The position numbers were made by a program, and so were the translations under genes. From Symbiodinium kawagutii (lineage: Eukaryota > Sar > Dinophyceae > Suessiales > Symbiodiniaceae): a stretch of 64,000 bases of DNA. Numbering within the stretch: position 1 is the first letter of the stretch; every line of letters begins with the position of its first letter. A model generated the notes under the pieces. It saw only the letters and a program-made list of their open reading frames with translations, had not been told where the DNA came from and did not search any database. The stretch spans positions 36,801 through 100,800 of the forward strand of contig VSDK01013769.1 in assembly GCA_009767595.1 (NCBI GenBank). The letters are read 5' to 3'. This document shows positions 13,601 to 24,445 of the stretch, piece by piece.

Positions 13601-13808
13601 TAGGATCAATTAGCCATCAATTAACCATCAATCAAACCTCATTAGCCATCAGTAAGCCATCATGACCATCGATCAACCATCAATAAACCATCATCATCAA
13701 CTACCATTCCTTTCTGGCCAAGCATCCGGTTGCGAGGTGTTTTCGGAAGCGTTTTGGTCCATCCGGGCACTGGACGTCTACCGAAGACCGAAATCACCTC
13801 AGAAGTGA
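4684..13808 (+). CDS. Glycoside hydrolase family 16 protein (endo-beta-1,3-glucanase/laminarinase-like), multi-exon
   Basis: Proposed exons: 4684-4762, 5907-6077, 6251-~6300, ~6995-7054, 7239-~7343, 7732-7869, 8586-8657, 8901-8975, 10566-~10637, 11674-11758, 12804-12839, 13280-13317, 13737-13808 (stop TGA). Phases are compatible at every junction and give about 350 residues. GH16 landmarks appear in family order: FFDGPDPTHG, RVYMGVDAT, DGLFILDLDHV, CGAWPAFWMYG, the catalytic GEYDILE (E-x-D-x-x-E) followed by TTLHTRANC, NCWVH, NEFSNQGCG, GGGTWAAEW, VFDTTFCGDYG, SCHDYVQKNP and SEAFWSIRALDVY. GH16 enzymes hydrolyse beta-1,3(-1,4) glucans or galactans and are usually secreted. Donors mix GT (4763, 7055, 7870, 8658, 11759, 13318) with GC (6078, 7344, 8976, 10638, 12840). 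Least certain are the ends near 6300/6995 and 10637. The start codon and any signal peptide upstream of 4684 were not found. Confidence 0.88.
7732..7869 (+). CDS. Catalytic exon of the GH16 gene
   Basis: This 46-codon exon begins after GCTGAG at 7731 and ends before the donor GTCAGT at 7870. It starts AWPRWGEYDILEAV. The two glutamates of GEYDILE are the expected nucleophile and acid/base, with the aspartate between them, as in GH16 GEIDIME/GEYDILE motifs. TTLHTRANC follows at the usual distance. No catalytic residue is lost, so nothing here suggests a pseudogene. Confidence 0.9.
8369..8476. mobile_element. Short palindromic element (MITE/introner-like), copy 3
   Basis: The left end GGGTTTCTCAAGCCATAGGG and the right end GGTACCCCTGTGACTTGAGA followed by AACCA are mutual inverted copies. 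The element lies wholly inside the GH16 intron between 7870 and 8585, ending about 110 nt before the acceptor. Confidence 0.65.
9709..9960. repeat. Degenerate minisatellite in a GH16 intron
   Basis: Tandem variants of a 12-16 nt unit of the form GAATGTCAGATA, continuing less regularly to about 10180. The apparent 101-codon minus-strand ORF with repeated FYL residues is a product of the unit and not a gene. Confidence 0.8.
11517..11640. repeat. GTTGTA/TTG microsatellite
   Basis: Simple repeat of TAGTTGTGGTTG-like units in the GH16 intron just upstream of the exon at 11674. Every frame reads as low-complexity protein. Confidence 0.9.
11802..11811. other. Assembly gap (10 N)
   Basis: A run of ten N inside the GH16 intron, 43 nt after the end of the exon at 11758. 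The true size is unknown; a fixed 10-N run usually marks a scaffolding join. A small exon could be missing here, although the flanking exons join in phase without one. Confidence 0.98.
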
Positions 13809-14299
13809 ACGAAAAACCGCCGTTTCAGGGTGAACCGTGGTGGGTGCCGTCATGGTGGGGAACCGAGGTTCAAGAAACCATGGGTACTCATGCCTTAGAA
13901 GTGCTTAATAGAGGTTCATTAGTATACGTTATATAGTTAAGATGAATGCTTAATGAATCGTGAATGAAAGGTGAATGAATGGTGAATGAATGGTGAGAAT
14001 GAACACCTCAGATAATGAATAAGCTACTAATGGCGATGGTTAATTGATGGTCAAGTGGTTGATTAGTAATACTTGATCCTCGTTAACACTGTGCTAATAT
14101 TGCTTAATGAATGGTCGGTTGAGCATCAAGAGCGGATGTTCATCATATTCGCGGATCCGATGAAAGGATTGGCTCTATATCTCCAACCAATCTGTCCATG
14201 GTTATTGTTTGCTACTAATAGCCAGCCCCCTTAACCATCATTGTGCATCGTACAATCGTACACCATCATCTGGATGCCATTATCCGTTGTGCCCCTCAG
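13560..14299. other. Intron and spacer rich in CATCA/AACCATCA repeats
   Basis: Degenerate ACCATCAATTAACCATC repeats before the last GH16 exon, and GAATGGTGAATGA repeats after its stop at 13808. No exon is visible between 13809 and 14299, so this is the likely intergenic spacer between the GH16 gene and the next transcription unit. Confidence 0.55.
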
Positions 14300-14588
14300 G
14301 AACGAGAAGCCTGGTGTTTTGTCGGCTCCAGTTGGAGTCTATTACGTCCTCCCTGGCATATTTGATGACGGATCTTCGCTGACATCCGGGGTTGTGCCCA
14401 CTGGGGTTGGCGGTTGAGTTTCAACAACCAGCACCAATGTGTGTCTGGGCCAAATAGTGCGGGACACAAAATTGATGGTTTTTTCCTCGCAGAGCTTCAG
14501 CTACGGGGGTTCAGGGGTTCTTAGTTGCTCAGCCTCCCAGATTCTCGCCTCCCGGCTTTCCTTTGGTAGCGCAGTATCTCAGTTTGGA
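14300..14588 (+). CDS. Two phase-compatible exon candidates of an unidentified gene
   Basis: Candidate exons are 14300-14390 (acceptor CCCCTCAG, donor GTTGTG, ends in phase 0) and 14493-14588 (acceptor TCCTCGCAG, starts in phase 0). The joined reading begins NEKPGVLSAPVGVYYVLPG and continues into Ser/Gly-rich sequence with SFSYGGSGVLSC. An exon-like stretch continues at about 14612-14680, but all three frames stay open and I could not choose one. No family was recognised. This may be the 5' part of the gene whose exon islands are scattered to about 27 kb. Confidence 0.35.
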
Positions 14589-15236
14589 GATCAATGATTT
14601 TGAACAACAGAGATGTCTTTACGTCGCGGTGGCAGCGACAGCGCAAGGGGCATACCGATGGCCGTCTGCCAGGAAGAAATCAAGCAACCGAGTTCTGGGT
14701 GGACTTTTGCTGCGTGGCTGAGTTATGGTTCCAGGTGTTCTCGTTGGTTGATGGCTATTCTGCATGTTCTCAGCATGTCACTTCCGGTGAATTTGCTCAG
14801 GGAAGTTTTTGTTGCAACAATTGGGTCAATGGACACCCGGCCCCGCAGTCATATGGCCAATTTGGGGCACCACATGGGCAGCACTGTTTCACCGAACACT
14901 CTCTGGATTTTTTCTGGACCAATGGTGCCAAGAGGCCCTAGTGGTTGGTTGACTAATGTTTTTCATAGGAATTGAAACCACCAACCAGCTAGGATCACCA
15001 GGTGTACTGCCACAGTTGAGACTTTCATGGTGCACAGCTGATCTGAGACTGGCCTCATCTTGATCTCCCTGGCCTTCAACTCAGCGGACAAATTCGGGAT
15101 TTTTTTCGGTTCGGATCGCTGTTGCTTTTTTGGTTCAGCTCGCTGTTGCTGGGATCGGTTCACTGGAAACATCATTCGCAGTAGAAGATATCCTCAAAAA
15201 TACAGAGGAATTTTAAAATCAGTGTTGAATATTTAG

Positions 15237-15308
15237 TTATGAGCATTTCTCAAAATGGAGAATCTTGGATGATTTGAGGGGTACCCGAATTTGAAGAAAC
15301 CACCAATG
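15237..15308. mobile_element. Short palindromic element (MITE/introner-like), diverged copy
   Basis: Left end ATTTCTCAAAATGGAGAATC and right end GGGGTACCCGAATTTGAAGA followed by AACCACC. It is diverged but keeps the inverted arrangement of the family. Confidence 0.5.
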
Positions 15309-15480
15309 TTGAGGACTGCAAACTGCTTGTTGGATCAGTTGTGTGGGCTCAGGGAATGACAGGCTTCGTCGGCATTTGCTACGTTATGTTGAGCAAGGCC
15401 AGGGCCATGGCAAGCCCAAAGCTGCGGGGCTTGGTCGAGGTACTTTTGACACCTGACCTACCATGATTTTCCATTGTTAA

Positions 15481-15580
15481 TTCGTTCGTTCGTTCGTTCG
15501 TTCGTTCGTTCGTTCGTTCGTTCGTTCGTTCGTTCGTTCGTTCGTTCGTTCGTTCGTTCCTTCTTCTTCTTCTTCTTCTT
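15481..15580. repeat. TTCG tetranucleotide microsatellite followed by TTC
   Basis: About 19-20 uninterrupted TTCG units (15481-15558) run into a short TTC tract. The ORFs reading RSFV (+) or NERT (-) repeats are artefacts. Confidence 0.98.
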
Positions 15581-16333
15581 ATTGCTATCAACCATGATTC
15601 ATAAAATAATATACATATTTATTCGCCGCCATTATCAACGATCCTTGCCGAACCGTTCTACGCCAAAGCAAAGTGCTTTCTCCTTCTCCTCCTGCACTTT
15701 TTGATCCTAGGCGCTGGGACGGTAGACCAACGTCATTAGTTTCACCATGTTCGAATTGCCAAGCCATGACTGCACGTCATGTGTGGAGCAGTTGATCTGA
15801 GTGGTGAATGGGGGTTGGGAGTGCTACGTGTCAGCCACCGATGTTGATGAGCTTCTTTCACCGCTGATATCACTACAGGAGGAGTATCCCGATGGGGACA
15901 GAACAAGTTGATCACCAGGATCCTCGCAAATGCTAGATGTAACAGCAGGCGGACGACAGAAGTTTGATGGACCAGGAGATGCAAGGCGTGGTGCTTGAAC
16001 ATTTTCACAGTGTTGAGGGATTCTAAGCCGTCCTATTTGCAGTCAAGGGTTTTTTACCGTGGGTTTAAATGTTCCCCTAGTTGACTATGCTATATTATGT
16101 TGATTGTTGCCTTGGGAAGTCACTTGAACTTGTTGCATGCACTGTGGAAAAGAAACAGCAGAGCAGCAGCTTTTGCTAATGACAGAAGCACCAGAGTTCA
16201 TTGATTTTGCAACCGCTATACGTACTATACTTGATGATCATGAATCATAGACTAATCATATACTCTATATAGTTACTTCTGCTATACTTCCCATACGCAA
16301 CAATGATCGTCCCCGCTTGCTAATCACTGATGA

Positions 16334-16520
16334 AAGATACTACATTCGCTATACTTACTATACTTACTATACTTACTATACCTACTACAGTTACTATACC
16401 TACTATACTTACTATACTTACTATATTTACTATACTTACTATACTTGCTATACTTACTCTACTTACTATACCTACTATACTTACTATACTTACTCTACAT
16501 TTACTCTACTTACTCTACTG
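16334..16520. repeat. TATACTTAC microsatellite
   Basis: Tandem TATACTTAC and TATACCTAC units over about 185 nt. The overlapping ORFs with repeated TYYTYY or ILTILT are artefacts. Confidence 0.95.
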
Positions 16521-17722
16521 ATGACGGATTGTCACAGTTTCGTTGGTCGCATTGCTGAAGATCATTTCTCCAGGCTTCAACAGCTGCATGACGGACATCC
16601 GGGAGGTGCCAGTGATGTTTTTTCGCCATCGGTTTCGGGTCGCTCCGAAACCGTGGAAGTGGCTTGGTGGATGCTGGAAGAATGATGGGAGCCATTGTTA
16701 ACATTATCATTTTTACTATTATTGCTATTATTGCAGTATTTTTGACTATTCTTGTAGTTACTATTACTGCCATTGTAGCTATTATTACTTTTATTTGTCG
16801 ATCTTTGTTGTTTACCAGCATTCAACTGAAATGAATCCTCATTTATAGTGGTTCGCCATAAGGCAGCCAAGTTTGGGTCGCCATTGGAAGATCGCTGGGC
16901 TGAGCCTGGACTGTCAGATGGATGTGGAGACCAAAGTGGAGGAAACTCGTTGGGTGTCTCAGGATCCAGGCTCTGGGAACAAAACGGTCACAAAATCAAC
17001 AATCACCTGGTCGTTGCACATGATTATCCGTTATAGGACTATTACTGAATCTATTACTGCCAATAGTAAGTAACCACTAGTACCAAGTAATACCAATTGC
17101 TACAATTATAGATATCATATATCTATTATATACTGCCAATAGAAACTTACTACCATGGCTGCTGTTCAACGCACAAGGAATGCGCAGATCATGCTCTGTT
17201 CTAATTTTTGGGCGCAACGAATGCTCGCTTTCTTGTGCCCCGATGACCGGCAACAAGGACCTCAAGAGGAGGAATCAGTAGTGATGAGTTGGTTAACTGG
17301 TTGGTTAGCTGGTTGGTTAGCCATATATAGCTGGTATATCCACTAGTATTGTCGGCTATTATCCCCTATTAACAACCATTAACCATTGGTTGGTATTGAG
17401 TTGGGTTTTTAATCTGTTCTTGTTGCTATGTGACATCCCGTAGCACCCTTTTTTCGCAGGGTGCCGAAGAATCACACAGTGCTAAGACTGTTCCCTGCCA
17501 CACTTGGTTTGTGTGCTCTAGATCCCACCACAGTTTCGGCATACGATAGTCTTGGCTGCTCGATTTCTTTTTTCAACACCCTACTATTCACTTTGGCAAA
17601 CTCTGCAAGAAGCAGCCAAAGTAGGACGATTGAAAACCACAATAGATGACGCTTGTCAACACAGCTGATTGAAATTTCTTGGCATTGCACCAGCCTTAGG
17701 TGGGTTGACCATTGCGACTGAG

Positions 17723-17846
17723 GTACCTATTTGTCCGATGCTTTCGGTGGTTTAGTTGAGAACCTCTCCCAGGCGGGAACCGACCCAGCTGGGTTGGCCT
17801 TGGTACGGCTTCTCGATCACAGCCAGAGACCCATAATTCTACAACT
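17723..17846 (+). CDS. Exon candidate of an unidentified gene
   Basis: Open stretch between the acceptor GCGACTGAG and the donor GTGATC. It reads TYLSDAFGGLVENLSQ and continues through DPAGLALVRLLDHSQRP. Composition is coding-like and clearly different from the repeats around it. I do not recognise the family. It is probably part of the same gene as the other + strand islands between 14.3 and 27.4 kb. Confidence 0.35.
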
Positions 17847-18832
17847 GTGATCACCAGAGGTATCCTTGTAGCCCTATCAAGGGGGAGCCAAGGAGCTACC
17901 CTGAGTGCCCTTACCAAATGGTAGTCACCAATCAGGATGCGGAAGGGAAGAGTAGTTCTTTGCCGGAAGTTGGAACGCGTTTTTCCAGGTTCGAATCGAT
18001 ACATGTTTCTAGTACTGTACATATATGTATGTGCAAGTACATGTACGTATCCACATGTGTACACACATGTACGAATTCTATAATTTGCCATGCACGAAGT
18101 GGTGGGTTTTCCACCGCTATGCTGGATTACAAGGGGGCTTATACTGGATCATTGAATCATTGGCACTTACCAGTCACTCGTATCAACGTGAAGGTACCTA
18201 TCATGTTCCAACGCTCCCCGTTCTCAAGCTGGTTTTGTTGATCAACTACTTCGTCAATCCGGAGAACTGCCCACGATCACACCTGGTACCTTGCTATTGT
18301 TATGATAATCATTTTTACGGTACTCCACTGGTGGCTCAGCATTCTTAACCATGAGCCAACAACACTTGCACCCTTCGGAAAATCAGCCACTTATAGATGA
18401 TTAGGTATACTCAGGGTTTCCTTATGAAATATGGTCAATCTCGCAGAGGGAAATGGATCGCTGGTATATTTTCCTGCATGACTTTTCCTTTGTACGGCAC
18501 TAGCAACGAACATCATGAGCATCGTGAAGCATCATTACTAGCCATGATCAAGTGTCGTTGAGCATCAAAAAATGACCATGAATCATGCTTCACCACTATC
18601 AAGCATCACCTAGCAAAACCATTCAACATCCATCAAACCCCAACCAGGTGAGTAAACCACTAAACATCCACTAAACATGATGCCACTAAACATCCATTAA
18701 ACCCCAGCCATGTTTGGTAGGAAATTCCCCCTGACCAGCCGGCCCCTCAACCGCCTCAGTGAACTCAGGTGACAGGCTGGGTCCTCGAAGCAAACGAAGT
18801 GGGAAATCATGGGGGTACTGACCATCTATTGG

Positions 18833-19055
18833 TGATTTGAAAATGGGGAACCCCCAAAGTTGTGGATGGTTTATATTTATTAGAAATAGATGGTTGATAA
18901 AGGATGATTACTATAGTTTATATTATATATTGCCATGTATTGGATTTACTTAAAATGAGGGATCTCAAAGCTATGGTTGGTGTATTACGCATAGATGGTT
19001 GATAAAGGATAATGTAAAGGATGATTTGGGGGTACCCGTATGAATTGAGAAACAC
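18833..19055. mobile_element. Long or composite palindromic element (MITE/introner-like)
   Basis: It starts near GATTTGAAAATGGGGAACCC and ends GGGGGTACCCGTATGAATTG followed by AGAAAC, with an internal CTTAAAATGAGGGATCTCAA that resembles another left end. It looks like two nested or fused copies, about 220 nt. Confidence 0.5.
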
Positions 19056-19373
19056 CCATGTTTTGGTTACTTATCATGTATTGCTCATACCATGTACTGG
19101 TATTGGTTTTGCCATCACTAAGTTGATTGTGCCATGTATTGGTTGCTGACAATGTATTGCTGATACCATGTATCGGCAAGCCCATATTCAAAGTTGTTAT
19201 GCACCAGTTGTTGGGAATGTATTGGTCATGCGCCATATTCACCATTGTTCCCGTTATTGGCACTATTGTGCAATCAATAGTTATTCACTATAATCGCCAT
19301 GGGAAATGTGGTTGATCAATCAACATTGATGGATCCTGTTCACAAACACAAAGTATTCCGCCTGGTCAATAAT

Positions 19374-19486
19374 TGGAGATGGAAGTTTCTCAAACTAGAG
19401 GACCCCCAAAGTTATGGTTGGTTTCTTACTTCACTCTGTACGATAAATGGTTTATGTCGGATGGTTTATACCCGAGAAACCACTAT
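19374..19486. mobile_element. Short palindromic element (MITE/introner-like)
   Basis: Left end AGTTTCTCAAACTAGAGGAC followed by CCCCAAA, right end TTTATACCCGAGAAACCACT. It contains ATGGTTGGTTTCTTA-like interior sequence shared with the copy at 8369. Confidence 0.55.
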
Positions 19487-20469
19487 GTATTACCTATGAT
19501 TCTGCAGCCGAGTGCAAGCGGCAGTTTGATGATTACGTTCACAGGACCACCCTGAGTATGGCGAGGTGGATTGTTATCAACGCAGAATCCGAACTAAGAA
19601 GGGCGTTGCTGGTAAATTATTTGCATATCTACAATATATCCCTTACGCGCTTCCCCTTGCATCGGCCGGGGTCGGCGGATATACATTTTCGCACCTCATT
19701 TTTCATTTGGTGTGTGTTTTTCATTGGCAATTTCGACTTGCTTGCATCCGCATATATTCTCCCCACTAAGTGGAGTTGCTTGTAGTTGGTACATGATTCA
19801 GCTGCCAGTTGTTTGCCAACGTAGCCACTGGTTACAGCAGTGCTGGGAACGGCCATGGACCCCAACAATCAACCAACAGCTGGTTGCCACGGCGCAGCCG
19901 GTTGCGTGGCCCCTAGGTATGCACCGGGAAGAAGCGGTGCATCCTATACGTTCCCCACGTTGGAGCCTGAGTTTCGGCCACTGGGGAGTTCTGGGCTATC
20001 AGTGGTGCCAGTGATGGTACAGGTGAACTTAGTTGGAAGCTAAGAATCACCATTTTCTATAGGTCTGCTATGATTTCAATGGTGGATTTTCTATGCAACC
20101 AGGTGACCACAGTGATCCCAATCCAAAGTGGGGCTGATGGGTTGATGAACACACCACTGGGGGTACAGCAGCAAGCAGTTTGATGGTTGATCCCCCAGTG
20201 GCGAGCCTTGAAGCGTATCATTTGGTCGGTGGCATGGGCGATCTGGCTGAGTATGGGTCAATGCTTCAAAATCCAGCAGTCTCTGAGTCGTTTCTGATTG
20301 GAACACTGAGCATTTTTTGGGCAGCGAACCTTTCATAATGTACTGTACCCATTTTGGTTTGCATCCAGTAGGTAACTACATCCAAACGATCTGGTAACTA
20401 GCGATCCAAAAAAGCTTGGCTAGTTGCATCCGCAGTCTCGTGTAACTACCAGTTGTTAAGGATGACTAG

Positions 20470-20540
20470 TTCTCCGGGCCTCCCATTGCTGTGGTGGCAG
20501 GACCAGAGCAAAACCAGCAGGGCGCTGTTGGGGCTCTCAG
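20470..20540 (+). CDS. Weak exon candidate
   Basis: A GC-rich open stretch after ATGACTAG reads FSGPPIAVVAGPEQ and ends before GGGCAGTT. It has no family assignment and is supported only by composition and possible splice signals. Confidence 0.2.
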
Positions 20541-22254
20541 GGCAGTTTTTTTGGCAAAGGTTATCATGATTTAGTAATAAATACCATACCAAAAGATCTA
20601 CAATCACTTTTAAAGTAGCGGGAATGGATCATGATCTAATATCACTTTACTATTCCATGCCGGCTACTTTAAATGATCATGTTTTTTTTTGACAAGTTTA
20701 GCAAAGGACATAAGCAGCGGGAATGGAACCATACCAAGCATTCTTGTATTCAGTCATCAAGGATTGCTAAAAGCAGTGAGATACAGATGTCAACATCACA
20801 GGCCTCAAGCAGGGCAGTTGGGAGTGCCTAACAACACTGGCAGCCTAGAAACTTCACTGAGTTGTTTGAGTCTTGAAGCAAAGACTCCGGTTTCTGAACC
20901 ACAGTTGAACAATTCTTTGCCAGATGATACCTCTTTTTTCAGCTTGGTAAGGCAAGTTTTCCTCATCCGCAGGTACCCCCGGTGCACCATACACTGGTAC
21001 ACCCGGTGCACCATACACTGGTCACAGCCATTGGTGACTCATCCAGGCTCTGGCTTCTCATCCATCACTTCCTACCAGGGACTTGGAGCGTTTAGGCGAG
21101 GGAGACCCAGATGGTGATGGGGGTTGCCCCTCAGGTGGTGAAGCAGCCGGTGTTTTACCATGAGGATTTTGAAATTCCAAGACCTGCCATTAAGGTGTTT
21201 TCCTCAACTGGTTTGACCATAGGAACTGACCGTGATTGGTTTTTTTTCGCAAACCAAGTTCAGCAATGGTTGTGATGGTTGATCAAACCACCACCTTTTT
21301 GGGGGGCAGTCGGGGCTGCGGTGGCAATGCTGCCCAAGCGGGAAGGATGAGATTCTTTTCCCACAAGGTCACAGGGGCAACAGAAACTGGCTATGATGGC
21401 TGATAAAGTTAAGCCGTTATGATCCATAGTTGATCATCATTCGCATCAAGCAAAGAATTCAGCAGCAACTTGGTCACTTTCAGCCATAGACTTCACCATT
21501 CTTCACGGATATTGAGGACTCCATTAGCCGTGGATTGCACGCCTTTCGGCCCTAGGCCATCAAGATCGCAGGAACAGCGGAAGTTTCCAGTGGCCAATCA
21601 TGTCTCGTGCCACAGCAGCCACCTCTCAGGCAGGGCGGCGGTAGGGATGCAGGTTGCTGATGGTCAAACACTGGTGCTTAATGGGTGGTTGGCCATGATT
21701 CCTGTAATCAATCAACCAGTACTAGTGGTTAATGAACCACTATTAGCCATGATTAACCACTATTCACCATTACTGATAATGGTTCATGAATGGTGAATAG
21801 TGGTTGATGATGGCTAATAACAGTGCATGATTATTCATGATGGCCATCATGATGGCTACTCCGTGAATAGTGGTTGATAATTGTGAATGATGGTCTCTCG
21901 GCTTACGCGACTTGGGTGGGCTGATTCTCACAATCTAGATGCAAAGCTCGCTGGTCTCAAGGAGGAATTACTACCAGTAGTCCACCAGTACCTTTCATTA
22001 CTATCAGTACTCATCACTACCATTGATTTGCGTCCGCGTTAATGATCAAATTTCCATTTGTAACTACATGAGTACATTTGTAAACCAACAATTGATGGTC
22101 ATACCATTTCAATTTTTTCAGCTATTACGAACACTTATCACCACTCCCAGGATTGTACAAGTGTCCACTTTGTCCCACAAAACGCAAAGTTTTTTGACGT
22201 TACAAGACGTTCCCGACCGAAGCGTGGGCAAACAGGGGTTTGAGCCGTATTATT

Positions 22255-22575
22255 ACTGCTAGTTACTACTAGTATCCAGTTACTCCTGGTAGTTGCTAAA
22301 TTCAGTGCATACTATTGGTAACTAACTACCATTACTAGCTACAAACTGGTAGTACTACTCCTGCACTAGTTAGTTACTATTACTATTACCATTATTAGTT
22401 CCTATTGCTAATTGGTTATTAACTAGTAGTTACTAAAACTAGTTACTAACTGGTAATACTAATAGTTATCAGTTACTACCAGTTACAGTAGTAACTAATA
22501 ATTACCATTACTAATTACCATTACTAGTTATCACTACTAACTATACTATTCCTAGTTAGTTAGTTACCATTACTA
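22255..22575. repeat. ACTAGTTACTA-type degenerate repeat
   Basis: About 320 nt made of variants of TTACTACTAGTTACTA and their complements. No coding content. Confidence 0.85.
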
Positions 22576-22617
22576 TTGGTCCTGATAATTCACTCAGTGC
22601 ATCCTATCGCATGCCAG

Positions 22618-22699
22618 GCCTGGGGTGCTGTGATGGGTCGTTATCAGCCGGCGGCAGGCGCGGGCGAGGGTCAACGTGGACCAAGCGACCAATGGCTAG
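22618..22699 (+). CDS. Exon candidate of an unidentified gene
   Basis: Bounded by the acceptor CATGCCAG and the strong donor GTTAGT at 22700. The frame reads AWGAVMGRYQPAAGAGEG and on to SDQWL. GC content is well above the flanks. The function is unknown. Confidence 0.35.
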
Positions 22700-23230
22700 G
22701 TTAGTGGTTGGTTTCACATGGGTTCATGGGGGATTACAGTGGTTGACCGTAGGGGATGAGAATGGCTAATGAGCTGGTTGATGGTTTTGATATAGCTAAT
22801 TTGTTGCTTAATGTGACTTAGTAATGGCTATTAGTTGATAGTAATGGCTAATAAGAAGCTGGCTAATGATTTTGCTACAGGGAAGGATCATCATCAAGAA
22901 TATGGGGGATATACCGACTATATATGGTGTGGGGTAGGCTAATAGTTCAATAACAGGGGATAAACATCAACCAGACTGGGGGATATCCCAGCTACATGGC
23001 TGCGGGTCAATATAAACCATTGACTCGATTCGATAGCGGGTGACAGTTGGACTAGTGGCTGGTCAGCAGCATGGGATCACTTGATATGCCTTGGTACTGA
23101 CCTCACAAGGGATGGGTCATCAGTTAAAGGCAACATGATGGCTGATCAACCAGCCACTTGTTTGAAGCTTTGGAGACCACACTTGGTCCACTCATTTGGC
23201 TCAAACCACAATTTTTTAAACCAAAATGTT

Positions 23231-23335
23231 TGGCTGATCAACCAACCGACTGACCAAGCAACTAACCAACCAACTGACCAAGCAACTAACCAAGCAACTA
23301 ACCAAGCAACCAACCAACCACGCAACCAACCAGCC
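23231..23335. repeat. CCAACCGACCAAGCAACTAA tandem repeat
   Basis: About 100 nt of short tandem units of the CCAAGCAACTAA type inside a spurious 103-codon ORF. Confidence 0.9.
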
Positions 23336-23412
23336 TTAGGTTTCTATGAGGTCCCTATACAGTTTGGCCACCAGGGCACCAAGGTACGCTGAACAAGCCG
23401 CTGCTTGGTGAG

Positions 23413-23506
23413 GCCGTGCGCCTTCCACGGCCTCCTTGGGGGGGTCCCAAGCCTTCGGGTCTCATCCTTCGCTGTGGGGGACCTGGGAGTTGGCGGGTTT
23501 CACTGG
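23413..23506 (+). CDS. Exon candidate of an unidentified gene
   Basis: Bounded by TTGGTGAG (acceptor) and the donor GTAGCT at 23507. One frame reads PCAFHGLLGGVPSLRVSSF and continues VGDLGVGGFHW. A second frame is also open, so the frame choice is an inference. No family recognised. Confidence 0.3.
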
Positions 23507-24189
23507 GTAGCTTGGTGAAGGAACTTGACATTTTTAGGTTGGGTAAATAGGTTGGTTATAGTTATGAGTTGGAAGTGGGTATGGTTGTTATGGGTTGTTA
23601 TGGGTTGTGATTGGTTGGTGGAAGATTCTGATAGGGTTGCATTGGCACCATGGTTCTCGGGGATGGTTCGCCTGCCTCATAGGTGGCTATTGTCATAGTA
23701 TCCCAAATAACTGGACCCTCTCCAAGTGGTGTAAGATTCTGATGCTTCCCCAACTTTGGCGGAGTCTCCCCACAGAACAGCCATTCCCTCCATGCAAAAG
23801 CCTTGATCTACTGGTGGATGGACAAATTGGAAACAGTTCGTAAGGGTGTTCAGTTGGAAGCCTGATGCCTTGATGCCGGGTTGGTATGATCCGTAAACCA
23901 TAGGTCAAAATCATGTTGCCCCGGTCCGGGCTGGCTTTCGGTGGAACATCCCAGCAAGATGATTCCTGGCACAACATCAGCAACAAGGTTCCATACAACC
24001 ATGCTGATCATCATGAGCTGTGGCTGTTGGTTATATTGCTGTTGTCATTAGATGTTTTTGCTATCAAATAGTATTTTTTAACGCAGTTTTTTGTCTCTGA
24101 ATACTCATGATACTCATGATCAATGGTTGTTGTGACATCCCTATCATTGCAGGTTGCTACTACTGTGCTTGATCACCATTCGCAGCCGC

Positions 24190-24303
24190 CACCACCACCA
24201 CCACCACCATCACCACTACATCACCATCACAATCATCATCACCATCACCACCACCACCATCATCTTCTTCATCATTTTCCTCCTCCTCCTCCTCCTCCTC
24301 CTG

Positions 24304-24351
<48 letters not shown>

Positions 24352-24357
24352 TGCTTG

Positions 24358-24389
<32 letters not shown>

Positions 24390-24408
24390 GGTCATCATCA
24401 TCATCATC

Positions 24409-24439
<31 letters not shown>

Positions 24440-24445
24440 AGAATA
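24190..24445. repeat. Compound trinucleotide microsatellite
   Basis: Successive blocks of CCA, CAT, CCT, CGT and CAT repeats. Depending on frame and strand they read as poly-His, poly-Arg, poly-Asp, poly-Thr or poly-Val. The block structure shows unit turnover rather than coding constraint. Confidence 0.97.

Noticed and set aside
15379-15704. ORFs with RSFV and NERT repeats
   Set aside because: Frames of the TTCG microsatellite.
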